A DNA stretch of 64,000 bases from JBGSYJ01 sp041750915 (GCA_041750915.1 JBGSYJ010000241.1:1-64000), one strand, 5' to 3'; counted from the stretch's first letter, positions 46,489 through 56,069 are shown. Program-made: numbers and translations. Notes: generated by a model not told the origin, from the sequence alone.

Positions 46489-47021
46489 TGCAGATGAATC
46501 CGCCGCCACCACCGAAGAATGACCGGAGTGGTTTCGGTCAGCTCGTCGGTCAGGTAGTTACCGACGATGGCTTGGTCTCTTTAGATCTGGCTGGATTCTT
46601 CGTTTTGTTTGTAGGCCTCGCCTTGATGGGTTTCTCTGGATACCTCTTCTTTGAAGCCCTTCAGCTTCAAAGGGCTAGCCATACGAGCGAACAATCGGGA
46701 TACCGAGGCAACCCGTGGGCTCCGCCGCTCCTGTCGGGAGCTCTCCTCGTTGGTTGGAGTGCATTCGTCCTTTGGCTATCGCCTTTTTACGATGTTCTGA
46801 CCGCAGTGATCGCCGCACCGCGACCCTTCACTCCGGGTATCTACGTTGCGGCCTCAGTCCTGGCGCTCGCAGCGATGTTTCACATGGCGGTTGCCACTGC
46901 CTTGTTGCGGCGGCCGGGACCTCCCTCGCCCAGTGTCGGACTAATAGGCCTTTCTCTGGCCACGATTAATCTGACTGCGAGCATTGCCACATTGATAACG
47001 TTCTACTGGTCAGCTCGATAG
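46488..47021 (+). CDS. four-helix membrane protein (177 aa)
   Basis: The ATG at 46488 overlaps the stop of the preceding gene (ATGATG context), so the pair is translationally coupled. A proline-rich start (MQMNPPPPPKNDRSG) is followed by four hydrophobic segments (AGFFVLFVGLALMGFSGYLF; LLSGALLVGWSAFVLWL; GIYVAASVLALAAMFHMAVA; VGLIGLSLATINLTASIATL). No motif or named family. Probably forms a membrane complex with the 371-aa protein. Confidence 0.7.
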   Translation: MQMNPPPPPKNDRSGFGQLVGQVVTDDGLVSLDLAGFFVLFVGLALMGFSGYLFFEALQLQRASHTSEQSGYRGNPWAPPLLSGALLVGWSAFVLWLSPFYDVLTAVIAAPRPFTPGIYVAASVLALAAMFHMAVATALLRRPGPPSPSVGLIGLSLATINLTASIATLITFYWSAR

Positions 47022-47057
47022 GTTCTGTTGCGCACTTGTCACGCCGCCGGAGGGAAT

Positions 47058-47648
47058 TCAACGGCTAGTCCCTGGCTTGCCGACGTAGATGTGCTGCACG
47101 GCACCGAAGACGGGAGTTCCCTCGGCTGCCGCCTCTCGGAGATACGTTCCTTGCTCGTCGGTTTCGAAGTAGTAGGAGACAATCATCTCTCCGGGCGTGA
47201 CGGTGATTGTTGGTGCTGAACCGATGACCCATTTACCTTCGTGAAGGCCGATCATCTGGTAGGGAACGGCGCGCACGGAGGGCGGCCCGCGTCGGGTGAC
47301 GTGCAGAGCGGGGTTAATTGCGAGTGCCCAATCCCCGTGATTTGTGATCTTCACGTCAATGATCACTCCCGTCGTGCGCGTCATGCCGGGAACGACCCGC
47401 GCATCAATATGCGCGTCGGCGCGCGTGGTGCCGGTGAGTCGCTCATCGAGTGCTCGGGCTTCGAGCACCGTCTTCGTGAGGTTCGCGCGCACCACAGGCA
47501 TTTCGAGGAGGACAAAGCGGAATACGAGCCATGCGCCGGTCGCCAGGGTAGCGATAGCGCCGATACCGGTGGTGAGGACAGTGAGGATCAGCAGTGCACC
47601 CTGGAGAATCCTCTTGACTGCTGGGCGCAACACTCTTGAAGGATACAA
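47058..47648 (-). CDS. membrane-anchored hypothetical protein (196 aa)
   Basis: One N-terminal anchor (LILTVLTTGIGAIATLATGA..LVFRFVLLE), then an exported or cytosolic beta-rich domain (IIDVKITNHGDWALAINPAL; APTITVTPGEMIVSYYFETD; GTPVFGAVQHIYVGKPGTSR) that looks like an immunoglobulin-type fold. Convergent with the preceding membrane gene pair with a 36-bp gap. No family recognised. Confidence 0.6.
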   Translation of the reverse strand: MYPSRVLRPAVKRILQGALLILTVLTTGIGAIATLATGAWLVFRFVLLEMPVVRANLTKTVLEARALDERLTGTTRADAHIDARVVPGMTRTTGVIIDVKITNHGDWALAINPALHVTRRGPPSVRAVPYQMIGLHEGKWVIGSAPTITVTPGEMIVSYYFETDEQGTYLREAAAEGTPVFGAVQHIYVGKPGTSR

Positions 47649-47689
47649 CAGAGGCTAGAAAAGGAGGCGCACCCGGACATACGTGGATG

Positions 47690-47991
47690 ACGCTATGGGA
47701 CAACATCTTAAGCACAACAGGCCATAACCCGTACCGAAAGATACTGGGGACGCCGCTGCCGTTCGCGGCCGAACGGGCAGGCGAATACGCCCGCGGATCT
47801 TCACGCGTTGGCCCGTCAGATCCTCGCGCTGACGAAGCTAAACTGGTCATCATCATCCGATGCCCTCACCGGTGAGCCCATTACGACGAAGTACGCGGGC
47901 GATATCGCGGATCTAACGGCCTTGTTCCTTCGGCAGAAGAGCACATCCACGCTCCATCCCGTGCTCGAAATTGACGCCCTGGTTCTTGTAG
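47690..47991 (+). pseudogene. prokaryotic Argonaute (pAgo) C-terminal relic
   Basis: Only the last 90 or so codons survive, in two or three frames. NPYRKILGTPLPFAAERA lies in one frame; ANTPADLHALARQILALTKL, NWSSSSDALTGEPITTKYAG and DIADLTALFLRQ in the next; then, after a one-base shift, TPWFL and a TAG at 47989-47991. This order (HALA..ILALTKLNW..EPIT-KYAGDIA-L....LRQ....HP.LE.TPWFL) is the characteristic end of the PIWI domain of bacterial Argonautes. The MID and most of the PIWI domain are gone. Confidence 0.7.
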
Positions 47992-48035
47992 GTCGTTCCC
48001 ACGATCTACACCACGTGAGCCGTCCATAGTCTAGG

Positions 48036-49014
48036 TCAAGTCTTTCGGGCTGGACGTTTGCGAATTAGCCGTCGTGCGAAATAGCCCGAACTTTCCAGAA
48101 GCTTCACTTCTCCTGAGACGAGGATCGCGCGCATGAGCTCGGCCACTGCTTTGGGCTTGGCCACACCACCGACGCCTTCCCGGACGACCCACGGCGATTT
48201 GAGAGCGTCATGGACAAACGAAAGTTCCCGAGCGGTCGCGTAAGTAGCGTCTGCCTGCGTCACCGTCATCTCCCGATCACTGCGGCACAGGACGCTGGTG
48301 GCGCGCGGCGGGAGAATCGCGAACCCATCCAGTGCTCCGGCGCCGAGCCAGTAGAGCTCACTCTTTCCGCTGTACGGCGCCACGACGAAGATCGTCTGGG
48401 GATAACGTCGAGGGAGCGCACGCTTTGCGTCTGCGAGGGCAGCATAGAAGAGGTCCCACCGATGGTCACCGCGATCACTTGCAATGGATTGCTCGTTCCA
48501 CTTCGCCGCGACGAGCGTGCTCGGCGCGAGGACTGGCTGCAAACATCCTGAACGTCTGCGTCGTCTCTCGCACATACCAGTTGTAGACGCGCTCGAGTGC
48601 GGAGCTGAAATTCGCAATGCCCTCCTTCACGTCGGTGAAGAGGAGGTCGGAGGCGACGAGCATGACCGGCACGACGGCCTTTCCGAGCGTGAAGAGGTTG
48701 AGTGCGCGCCAGTCGTCTTTGCCAAGGCCGATGTGCACCAGGTCCCACTCCGTGCAGTGTTCCTCGCGAACGGCGCGCTGCAAATCGAGGCCGCGCAACT
48801 CGCCATCAACGGTAGCGCGCCAGTCGTAGAGGTGATCGCCGAGCGTGACGGCCCTTGCTCCAGCGCCCCATTGCTTTGCCGCAGCCACCCTGATGTCCAG
48901 TTTTTTGGAATCCTTGCTTCTCGAACAGAATACTTTCCTTTCAATTTGCTGAGGAGGTTCTTGGAGGATTCCTGGGGGCGGTTCGCGACAGGAGCCGCCG
49001 CCGCCCCCCAACAA
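48036..49014 (-). pseudogene. unrecognised gene with one frameshift
   Basis: Two minus frames join into a single coding-like sequence. The upstream part contains TEWDLVHIGLGKDDWRALNL, VVPVMLVASDLLFTDVKEG and ANFSSALERVYNWYVRETTQ; the downstream part continues LQPVLAPSTLVAAKWNEQS, RWDLFYAALADAKRALPRRY, TIFVVAPYSGKSELYWLG and ILPPRATSVLCRSDREM. The switch falls at AAA 48541-48543 (one base too many). The nominal TTG start lies five bases after the heme peroxidase stop, so it sits downstream of that gene on the same strand. No family recognised; it may be intact if the indel is an error. Confidence 0.55.
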
Positions 49015-49019
49015 GTTCT

Positions 49020-50441
49020 TTAGTTTGGTTGGTCGATGGTGTCAATCGGTGCTCCGGAGATGGCGATGATGTCCTTGATCTCGAGGTCCTTCCCATTGCC
49101 TCCGATCCAGGGCGTCCAGTCTGGTTGGACGTTGAGCCACGAGAGTGGGTCCGCTTTGAGGAGCCCCCAGAATACTTCTGCGACGATGTTCCCGCCGGTG
49201 GGCCCGACGTGCTCGCCCCCATTGTCCTCTGCTGACTCGTTGAGGATGTAGAACCACAGTGGGTCGTGTCGGTCGCTGTTGATGGGAGTGATCCCGAGTG
49301 CACGCGCAACGGATTGCCCGGAGGGGAGACCGAGTCGCCAGCCTCGGACCAGGTTGAGTATTGCGAGGGGGTTTTCTCCGCCTGGTCCTGCTGGGATGGC
49401 GCGGAGTGCCCGGGCGAGCTTGATGTCGATGCGCCGGCTGGGCTGCAGTTCGCCTGCGCCGAAGTCGAAGTATCGGTTCCACTCGATCGTCCACATCGTG
49501 GGGAGGGGGCGAAACCCGCGAAGATCATCAAGCGGCCCGGGATTGGCGCTTCGTGGTAGGAAGATCGGCAGTGGCTGACCCCCGCGAGCCTCTTTGAGTG
49601 GTGTGTTGAGGTGGTACGCACCACGGATCATGCTATGGCCGAGCCGGTACGCGGCACCGGAGAACTCGACCGGGATGAAGGCATTCTTGTGGGGCTTGTA
49701 GAAGCGCAACTGTGGCGAACCGAGATCATCCTTTTTTGGGGCGATGCGCTCCCAGAGCTTGCGCCCCACGATGCGCGGGAGAAAATCATGGACGACCGCC
49801 CATTGGTAGTGCCATCGAACCTCGCGCTGGACCCGCTCGAAATGCTCGCGCTCGTTGAGATCTCCCCGCGGCACTTCCGCCATCATGCGGTTGTGGAACT
49901 TGAGGAACATGAGTTGGAACTGGCTGACGATGATGTTTTCATCATTGCGCGGATCACCGATGAGTGCGCGTCCCTGACTGTTGCGCTGCAAGTCATCCTC
50001 ACCACCGTTGCTCCCTAGGAGGAACTGCCACCCCCCGCTCGACTGATCGTAGAGATAGGGCTGGTCATCAACGCCACGACCATAGATACAATCCAAATCA
50101 AAGCGCGGTGAGCGAAAATTCACCAGCCGATTCGGATCATTCTGCCGCTGCAGACTCGACGTCGGATCAAACGTGATGTCGTGATCAATGAACTGGCCAA
50201 AATACGTGTACCCCGACGGGATCTTCCTGTTATCAAGACCAGGATCAAAGGGCTCCGGCTCACTCATCACATTCGACAAAGTCTCCAACTGCTGCAGCTT
50301 CGCCACCTCATCCTGCCCCGGGGGGATGTACGGTGGAAGCTTGCGAAACAAACGACCAAACGGACCCTCAAAGAAGGGAGAATGCGGAACCACACGCGTC
50401 GCGTCCTGAACAAGATCACTCCGACCATGATGCATAAACAA
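49020..50441 (-). CDS. heme peroxidase of the animal-peroxidase superfamily
   Basis: 473 aa. Conserved features: YTYFGQFIDHDITFDP with distal His H87 and the calcium-binding Asp/Thr cluster, GDPRNDENIIVSQFQLMFL (162-180) with LKFHNRMM, and RLGHSMIR with proximal heme-ligand His H269. Family members oxidise halides, thiocyanate or phenolic/amino-acid substrates with H2O2. No signal peptide. It is divergent from the subtilase/radical SAM cluster across a 470-bp intergenic region, so it may be a tailoring enzyme of that cluster, but this is only positional. Confidence 0.88.
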   Translation of the reverse strand: MFMHHGRSDLVQDATRVVPHSPFFEGPFGRLFRKLPPYIPPGQDEVAKLQQLETLSNVMSEPEPFDPGLDNRKIPSGYTYFGQFIDHDITFDPTSSLQRQNDPNRLVNFRSPRFDLDCIYGRGVDDQPYLYDQSSGGWQFLLGSNGGEDDLQRNSQGRALIGDPRNDENIIVSQFQLMFLKFHNRMMAEVPRGDLNEREHFERVQREVRWHYQWAVVHDFLPRIVGRKLWERIAPKKDDLGSPQLRFYKPHKNAFIPVEFSGAAYRLGHSMIRGAYHLNTPLKEARGGQPLPIFLPRSANPGPLDDLRGFRPLPTMWTIEWNRYFDFGAGELQPSRRIDIKLARALRAIPAGPGGENPLAILNLVRGWRLGLPSGQSVARALGITPINSDRHDPLWFYILNESAEDNGGEHVGPTGGNIVAEVFWGLLKADPLSWLNVQPDWTPWIGGNGKDLEIKDIIAISGAPIDTIDQPN

Positions 50442-50909
50442 CCCTCCTCCAACTCTTTCTTGTACGGGAGTGACGCGGGAGGAGAATTCCTTACTCCGGT
50501 TTGCCAGATTCCTGGACGGGCCCGTACGCCAAAGAGCTTCACGCCTGGAGGACAGGCGCGCGCATAACTGCTGAACTCCACTCCAAAGACCGTCGATCTT
50601 GGAACTTGACTAAGGACGGGCACAAGAACGCCGCCGAGGCAATTGTTCCCAGATCTTTGACAATCTGTTCCTTGAGCATGACGCTGTTCGATCGGTAAGC
50701 CCGGCGTTTGCGAGGGCCCCCAAAGGTTGAACACCGCCAGTGTCACACCCTCAAGTCATGCAAACAACTATTCACAGTTCTGCCCGGTTGATCACGGGCG
50801 ACTCACAGACGACCGCGATCTTCGGGATTTTTCGCATCAGAGGTAAGGAAACGAGCGGTTCTGTCACTCCTCAAGTAGCAATTCCCAACACATCAAGGAG
50901 GGACGACTC
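50442..50909. other. divergent intergenic region between peroxidase and subtilase
   Basis: 470 bp likely to hold both promoters. No hairpin, repeat or small gene stands out apart from AAGGAGG just before the subtilase ATG. Confidence 0.4.
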
Positions 50910-52769
50910 ATGGCATCTAAGAAAAGAGTGTCACGAAGGTCTGTGAAGTCACGCGTAAAGGAGGTGGCTCCGACCTCCCGTAGGCAGGAAAAGCTCAGCA
51001 AGGATGATCTTCCCCGGAAAGTGTTTGCGCAAGCCTCACCGCGTTCGATGAGTGGGGTCTCGCTGTTTGGCGGGCAAGAACAGATCAACGCCGATACCGT
51101 TCTGAACTTCTTTTCTCAGACCGACGTGATTATGGCTGCCGCCGCCCGGCTGGAAGACGCTGGGTTCGAGATCCTGCAGATCTCACCGATGACGATCAAC
51201 ATCGCCGGATCCCCCACGACGTATCGCAAAGCGTTTAACACCCAGCTGGTCGTCCTGGACAAGCCGGTCATCAAGGAGTCTGCGAAAGAGGACATCGCGC
51301 AGTTCATCGACAGCCCGGACACCACAATGCCCGGGCTCATTGAAACACGAGGGACAACATTCGAAGATGTCCTCGAAGGCGTCGCGCTTGAAGAACCCGT
51401 GTATTTCATGGCCGCCTCCGCCTTTGCCCCGACGAAGGCATACTGGCACCTCCGGGTGCCCGGCGATATTTCCTTATGCTGCAACGCGGACCGAGCGCAC
51501 CGAGCGGGGATCACGGGAAAGGGAGTCAGAGTAGCCATGGTGGACAGCGGTTGGTACAAGCACCCGTATTTCGTCGGTCGCGGATACCGTGCCGCGCCGG
51601 TCGTCCTCGGACCCGCCGCCGTAAACCCCCTCAACGATGAGAGTGGGCACGGCACGGGTGAGTCCGCGAATATTTTCGCAAACGCTCCGGACGTGGAACT
51701 CCTCCCGGTCAAGATCAATTTCGTGAATAGCATCGGGGCGTTCAATGCTGCGGTCGGCCTCAATCCGGACATCATCACATGCAGCTGGGGGAGCAGCGTG
51801 CAAAACGGACCGTTGAGCGCCGCAAACCAAGCCCTGGCAGCAGCGATCGCGGCCGCCGTGGCTAGCGGGATCACCGTTATCTTCTCGGCAGGCAACGGCC
51901 ACTATGGTTTTCCCGGGCAACACCCCGACGTCATCTCCGCCGGCGGCACCTTCATGAACCCGGACGAGACCCTGCGCGCCTCTGACTACGCCAGCGGGTT
52001 CATGAGCACTATCTACGCAAATCGTCGCGTGCCCGACTTGTGCGGGCTGGTAGGGATGCGCCCCAGGGCGATCTACATTATGCTGCCCTTGGAACCCGGC
52101 GGTCAGATCGACGTCGGCAATGCCGGAGGAACCCACCCCAACGGCGACGAAACGACGAACAACGATGGGTGGGCCGCCTTTAGCGGCACATCAGCGGCCG
52201 CACCGCAGCTGGCTGGCGTCGCGGCACTCATGAAACAGGCCTGCTCCTCGCTAACACCCGCGGATATCAAGGACATCATGCGGAAGACCGCACGTGACGT
52301 GACACAGGGAACGTGCAGCCCGAGCACCGGCGGCAATGCAGCTGTCGTCGGACCGGACCTTGCGACGGGCGACGGTCTCGTCGACGCGCATAAGGCGGTC
52401 ATGGTGGCCAAGGTCAAGTGTCTGGGGCCGATCATCACGCCCATCCGGCCCCCGATCCGGCCACCAATCCAACCAATCACGGGACCCGTACGACCCATCG
52501 TGGGACCACAGCCCATCGAGCCCGTACGACCGCCAATTCAACCCATACGTCCTATCGAACCCATCACACCAATACAACCAGGACCCATTCGCCCGGTGGA
52601 ACCGGTGCGGCCGATCGCGCCGATTGTGAACCCGGGCCCCATCCCCCAACGCGAAGCGCCAGAGCAACCAGGACCGTCGCAACAGCAGGAACAATCCAAG
52701 CTGAGTGCCGAAGATGTCACCACTCTGAGCAACATGATCATCGACGCAGAACTGGACCTAGAGAAATAG
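50910..52769 (+). CDS. S8 subtilisin-like protease with proline-rich tail
   Basis: 619 aa, ATG after AAGGAGGG. N-terminal basic segment without signal peptide; residues 60-115 form a propeptide-like domain (LEDAGFEILQISPMTINIAG .. TYRKAFNTQL). Catalytic domain: AMVDSG (D212), DESGHGTG (H247), oxyanion SAGNG (N329) and FSGTSAAAP (S428). The C-terminal 110 residues are a P/I/R repeat (PIRPPIRPPIQP, PIEPVRPPIQPIRPIEP), an extended linker or cell-wall-binding type sequence. First gene of a plus-strand cluster with a RiPP radical SAM enzyme, so it may be the leader protease of that pathway. Confidence 0.9.
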   Translation: MASKKRVSRRSVKSRVKEVAPTSRRQEKLSKDDLPRKVFAQASPRSMSGVSLFGGQEQINADTVLNFFSQTDVIMAAAARLEDAGFEILQISPMTINIAGSPTTYRKAFNTQLVVLDKPVIKESAKEDIAQFIDSPDTTMPGLIETRGTTFEDVLEGVALEEPVYFMAASAFAPTKAYWHLRVPGDISLCCNADRAHRAGITGKGVRVAMVDSGWYKHPYFVGRGYRAAPVVLGPAAVNPLNDESGHGTGESANIFANAPDVELLPVKINFVNSIGAFNAAVGLNPDIITCSWGSSVQNGPLSAANQALAAAIAAAVASGITVIFSAGNGHYGFPGQHPDVISAGGTFMNPDETLRASDYASGFMSTIYANRRVPDLCGLVGMRPRAIYIMLPLEPGGQIDVGNAGGTHPNGDETTNNDGWAAFSGTSAAAPQLAGVAALMKQACSSLTPADIKDIMRKTARDVTQGTCSPSTGGNAAVVGPDLATGDGLVDAHKAVMVAKVKCLGPIITPIRPPIRPPIQPITGPVRPIVGPQPIEPVRPPIQPIRPIEPITPIQPGPIRPVEPVRPIAPIVNPGPIPQREAPEQPGPSQQQEQSKLSAEDVTTLSNMIIDAELDLEK

Positions 52770-52817
52770 AAGGGGGTCAGTACGGGACAATCGAAGAGCG
52801 TCGCGACGACCAGACGC

Positions 52818-54743
52818 ATGCCGCGGGTACTTCTCGTGAGCATGCCTTTTGGCGCGCTTGAGCGTCCAGCGCTGGGGCTCAGCCTCCTCAAGGCCCGCCT
52901 GACGCTGGACGGCGTGGTGTGTCACGTGCGCTATCTCAATTTTCCGTTCGCAGAACTCATCGGGCTGGAACACTATCAATGGGTGACGCACGAACTCCCC
53001 TATACGGCCTTTGCGGGTGACTGGGCCTTCACCTCCGTCCTCTACGGTGATCGGCCCGAGGTCGAAGCAGCCTACATCCAAGAGGTACTCCGCAAGACGT
53101 GGCGACTCGGCGACACGGAAATCAACCGACTGTTAAACGTGCGTGCGCGCACACCGCTCTTTCTGGACCACTGCATGGCAGCGATCCCTTGGGCGTCGTA
53201 TGACGTGGTGGGCTTCACGTCCACGTTTGAGCAGAACATCGCCTCACTCGCCCTCGCCCAGCGAGTCAAGCAATCGCACCCGGATATCCTGATCGTGTTT
53301 GGGGGCGCCAACTGGGAAACGGACATGGGCCATGAGCTGCACCGACAGTTCCCGTTCGTCGACTACGTGTGCAGCGGCGAGGCGGATGACAGCTTCCCCG
53401 CACTCATCCGCCAACTACAGCACACACCACGGCCGGTGGTGCGCGGGATCGTACACCGCACTACCGCTGGCGCGTCCGTGTTTACAGGGCCGGCACCAGT
53501 GATCAGCAAGATGGACGACCTGCCACTGCCGGATTTTAGCGACTACCTGCACGACCTCCAAGAGTCTTCCGCGGCCACGCCGATCATCCCCACGCTGCTC
53601 TTTGAAAGTGCTCGCGGATGCTGGTGGGGCGCGAAATCTCACTGCACGTTCTGCGGCCTCAACGGCGGCAGCATGGCCTTTCGGAGCAAGAGCGCCCGAC
53701 GCGTCGTGGAGGAACTCACCACCCTGCGCGCACAATGGCCCAACGATCTTGCGGAGGCCGTCGACAATATCTTGGACGTAGCGTACTTCAAGGATCTGCT
53801 GCCGGCACTGGCGCGTGCCCGACTCTCCTTGCAACTCTTCTATGAGGTCAAAGCAAACCTAAGTCGAGCGCAGGTACGCTTGCTCAGCGAGGCAGGCGTT
53901 CACCGCATCCAGCCCGGTATCGAAAGCCTCAACGACCACATCCTCACGCTCATGCGCAAGGGCACGACCGCACTGCGCAACATTCAACTGCTCAAGTGGG
54001 CACAGGAGTATGGCGTCACCGTCGAATGGAACCTTTTGTACGGGTTCCCCGGCGAGACAATTACTGATTACGCGGACATGCTCCGACTCCTGCGCCCCAT
54101 TCGGTTCTTACGACCACCCTGCGCATGCGGGCCGATTCGACTGGACCGATTCAGCCCGTACTACAACACGCCCCAAGCGTTTGGCCTGACGAACGTCACA
54201 CCGATCAACACCTACCGATACCTCTACCCCTGTGATGAAGCAAGCCTGGCGCGGATCGCGTACTACTTCGACTTCACCTACGAGGATACCGTCGACCCCA
54301 CCGGCCATGCGGCATCAGTGATCGCGTACATCAACGACTGGCAATCCCACCCCGAGCACGGCAGCCTCTGGGCGCTCTCCACGCCTGACGCACTCGTGCT
54401 GCTGGACCAACGCTCAAGCGCCAGTCTCCCCATGCTCCGCCTCGTCGGGCTGGAACGCACTGCGTACGAGTTCTGCGACGAAGCCCACCGGCTGAGCAGC
54501 GTCGTCGCAGCACTCCGTCGCACCTTCCCACAGGTCGCGTTTACCGAGGACGACGTACTCACGTTCCTGAATTCTCTGGTCGCGAACAACCTCATGGTCA
54601 CGGACGGCGCACTATACCTGAGCCTCGCCATCTACTCACCACCGCGAGATACAATACCCGGCCATCAGTATCAGGACCACCGGCACGACCAGATCATCAC
54701 GCACACCAAGGCAAGGGCGACCGCGCATACGGCCGACGCTTAA
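52818..54743 (+). CDS. cobalamin-binding radical SAM RiPP C-methyltransferase (TIGR03975-like)
   Basis: 641 aa. Residues 1-190 form a B12-binding-like domain (PALGLSLLKARLTLDG; YDVVGFTSTFEQNIASLALA; ILIVFGGANWETDMG). The radical SAM core begins FESARGCWWGAKSHCTFCG with the subfamily-specific C268-x7-C276-x2-C279 cluster, then NLLYGFPGETITDY. This arrangement defines ribosomal-peptide maturation radical SAM protein 1, which methylates unactivated carbons of RiPP precursors. The C-terminal 150 residues vary in the family. It is 48 bp after the subtilase and 15 bp before the small 126-aa gene, evidently one operon. Confidence 0.9.
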   Translation: MPRVLLVSMPFGALERPALGLSLLKARLTLDGVVCHVRYLNFPFAELIGLEHYQWVTHELPYTAFAGDWAFTSVLYGDRPEVEAAYIQEVLRKTWRLGDTEINRLLNVRARTPLFLDHCMAAIPWASYDVVGFTSTFEQNIASLALAQRVKQSHPDILIVFGGANWETDMGHELHRQFPFVDYVCSGEADDSFPALIRQLQHTPRPVVRGIVHRTTAGASVFTGPAPVISKMDDLPLPDFSDYLHDLQESSAATPIIPTLLFESARGCWWGAKSHCTFCGLNGGSMAFRSKSARRVVEELTTLRAQWPNDLAEAVDNILDVAYFKDLLPALARARLSLQLFYEVKANLSRAQVRLLSEAGVHRIQPGIESLNDHILTLMRKGTTALRNIQLLKWAQEYGVTVEWNLLYGFPGETITDYADMLRLLRPIRFLRPPCACGPIRLDRFSPYYNTPQAFGLTNVTPINTYRYLYPCDEASLARIAYYFDFTYEDTVDPTGHAASVIAYINDWQSHPEHGSLWALSTPDALVLLDQRSSASLPMLRLVGLERTAYEFCDEAHRLSSVVAALRRTFPQVAFTEDDVLTFLNSLVANNLMVTDGALYLSLAIYSPPRDTIPGHQYQDHRHDQIITHTKARATAHTADA

Positions 54744-54758
54744 AAGGAGCAGAATAAA

Positions 54759-55139
54759 ATGGCGATCGCCAAAACTATCTCCGCTCAAGTCATCATTAAA
54801 CCGACTACGTCGGTCGCGGAGCCCGTGACCGCGGCAAACGTGCACGAACTCAACTCAGCACCGGATGTGGTGACCAAGATCCAGGACGCTTTCGCAAAAA
54901 ACGGCTTCGAGGTCGGCAACGTCGTCGCGAGCACTTTCAGCATCACCGCGCCGGTGTCGACCTTTAAGAAAATGTTCGGCGTAGGCTTCGCCCGTGATGA
55001 GCGCGGCGGCATGGTCGTGCGTGGCGTACGAGACGCGCCGCGCGAACTGCCCAGAACACGACTCCCCAAGGCACTCGCCCAAGCTATCGCAGCGATCACG
55101 TTTGGGGAACCCCCGGACTTCGGACCAACGAACTTCTGA
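54759..55139 (+). CDS. 126-aa protein resembling the subtilase propeptide; candidate RiPP precursor
   Basis: Very strong ribosome-binding site (AAAAGGAGC). Residues 36-85 align with the propeptide of the upstream subtilase: VTKIQDAFAKNGFEVGNVVA and STFSITAPVSTFKKMFGVGF against AAARLEDAGFEILQISPMTI..TYRKAFNTQL. After that come a basic stretch (RDERGGMVVRGVRDAPRELP) and a short C-terminus FGEPPDFGPTNF. Size, strong translation signal and place beside a RiPP radical SAM enzyme suggest a precursor whose leader was borrowed from a protease prodomain, or a protease inhibitor. No obvious Cys/Ser/Thr-rich core. Confidence 0.7.
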   Translation: MAIAKTISAQVIIKPTTSVAEPVTAANVHELNSAPDVVTKIQDAFAKNGFEVGNVVASTFSITAPVSTFKKMFGVGFARDERGGMVVRGVRDAPRELPRTRLPKALAQAIAAITFGEPPDFGPTNF

Positions 55140-55150
55140 CAACGTCGATC

Positions 55151-55825
55151 ATGCCCGTACAAGCTACCGCAGCACGACACAAGACTCCTCCCGCGGAGCA
55201 TCAACGATTCGCGAACACGGATCCTATTCGTGAGTCGCCGTTGATGCGCACCGGTGGTTGGGCCGTCTACGAAGGCCTCGTTGACCGCCTCTACCGGTCG
55301 GCAATGCTCGCGGAAGCGCTCACGCTCGCACCTGGTGCCAAGGATTGGTGGGTGCCCTCATCGGACGGCGAAGAGCACCGCGGCGGAGTGCCGGCACGAC
55401 GGTTCAAGAGCACGATCGGTGGGCCACTCCAGACGGCATTCTACGGGTCAGCCTGGACCCTCGAGTTTCTTGGTCAACTCACGACGCCGACGATTGTGCG
55501 CACTGGCGGCGCCGGCACGTACTCCTACTACACGCGCCCAGGTGATTTTCTTGCGCTGCACCGGGACATCATCGCGTGTGATGTGGCGCTGATCACCTGC
55601 TTGCAGAACGATGATGGCATGGGGGGAGGCCTGTGCCTGTACCCGCATCGCATTGCAGAACCGCTCTCCGCTATCCGTGCCACACCAGAGCATGGAGCCG
55701 TCAGCGTCCAGCTTCAGGCCGGGCAAACGATCGTTCTCTACGGCGGCCTCCTCCCGCACGCACTGCTGCCGCTCACCCGTGGTCAAACACGAATCGTCTC
55801 GGTGCTCTGCTATCAAACCTCGTAA
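55151..55825 (+). CDS. 2-oxoglutarate/Fe(II) oxygenase-like protein
   Basis: 224 aa, 11 bp after the small gene. Double-stranded beta-helix with iron ligands in ALHRD (H137, D139) and LLPHALLP (H203), and R210 in TRGQTR as the 2-oxoglutarate anchor; AGTYSYYTRPGDF precedes the HxD as in prolyl-hydroxylase-like enzymes. It would hydroxylate a peptide or small-molecule substrate. Within this operon it is the natural second tailoring enzyme after the C-methyltransferase. Substrate unknown. Confidence 0.78.
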   Translation: MPVQATAARHKTPPAEHQRFANTDPIRESPLMRTGGWAVYEGLVDRLYRSAMLAEALTLAPGAKDWWVPSSDGEEHRGGVPARRFKSTIGGPLQTAFYGSAWTLEFLGQLTTPTIVRTGGAGTYSYYTRPGDFLALHRDIIACDVALITCLQNDDGMGGGLCLYPHRIAEPLSAIRATPEHGAVSVQLQAGQTIVLYGGLLPHALLPLTRGQTRIVSVLCYQTS

Positions 55826-56069
55826 GCCGCCGCGGTTCCGCCCCCCAGCATCACCCAGTTGACGGCATTGAGAATCCGAGAGCGAAAACAGACGTTGTGG
55901 AAAATCGCCACGATCATCAGCGCAGCGCTGCCCTGCGTTGGGCGCGATGCTGGCAGCCGGGTACTTGGGAATGTACGAACTCGTGACCGAGTACCTGACG
56001 CTCGCGTACTTGTACCATCGTGCTGAGGACGAGATCGCGGCAACCGTCCGCTGTTATCTCAGGGAGTAG
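55826..56069 (+). pseudogene. small membrane-protein remnant or frameshifted ORF
   Basis: Directly after the oxygenase stop, LRIRERKQTLWKIATIISAA reads in the oxygenase frame and, after a one-base shift near 55935, ALGAMLAAGYLGMYELVTEY, LTLAYLYHRAEDEIAATVRC and YLRE follow to TAG 56067-56069. The join looks like a genuine small membrane protein, but no good start codon exists. Confidence 0.4.
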
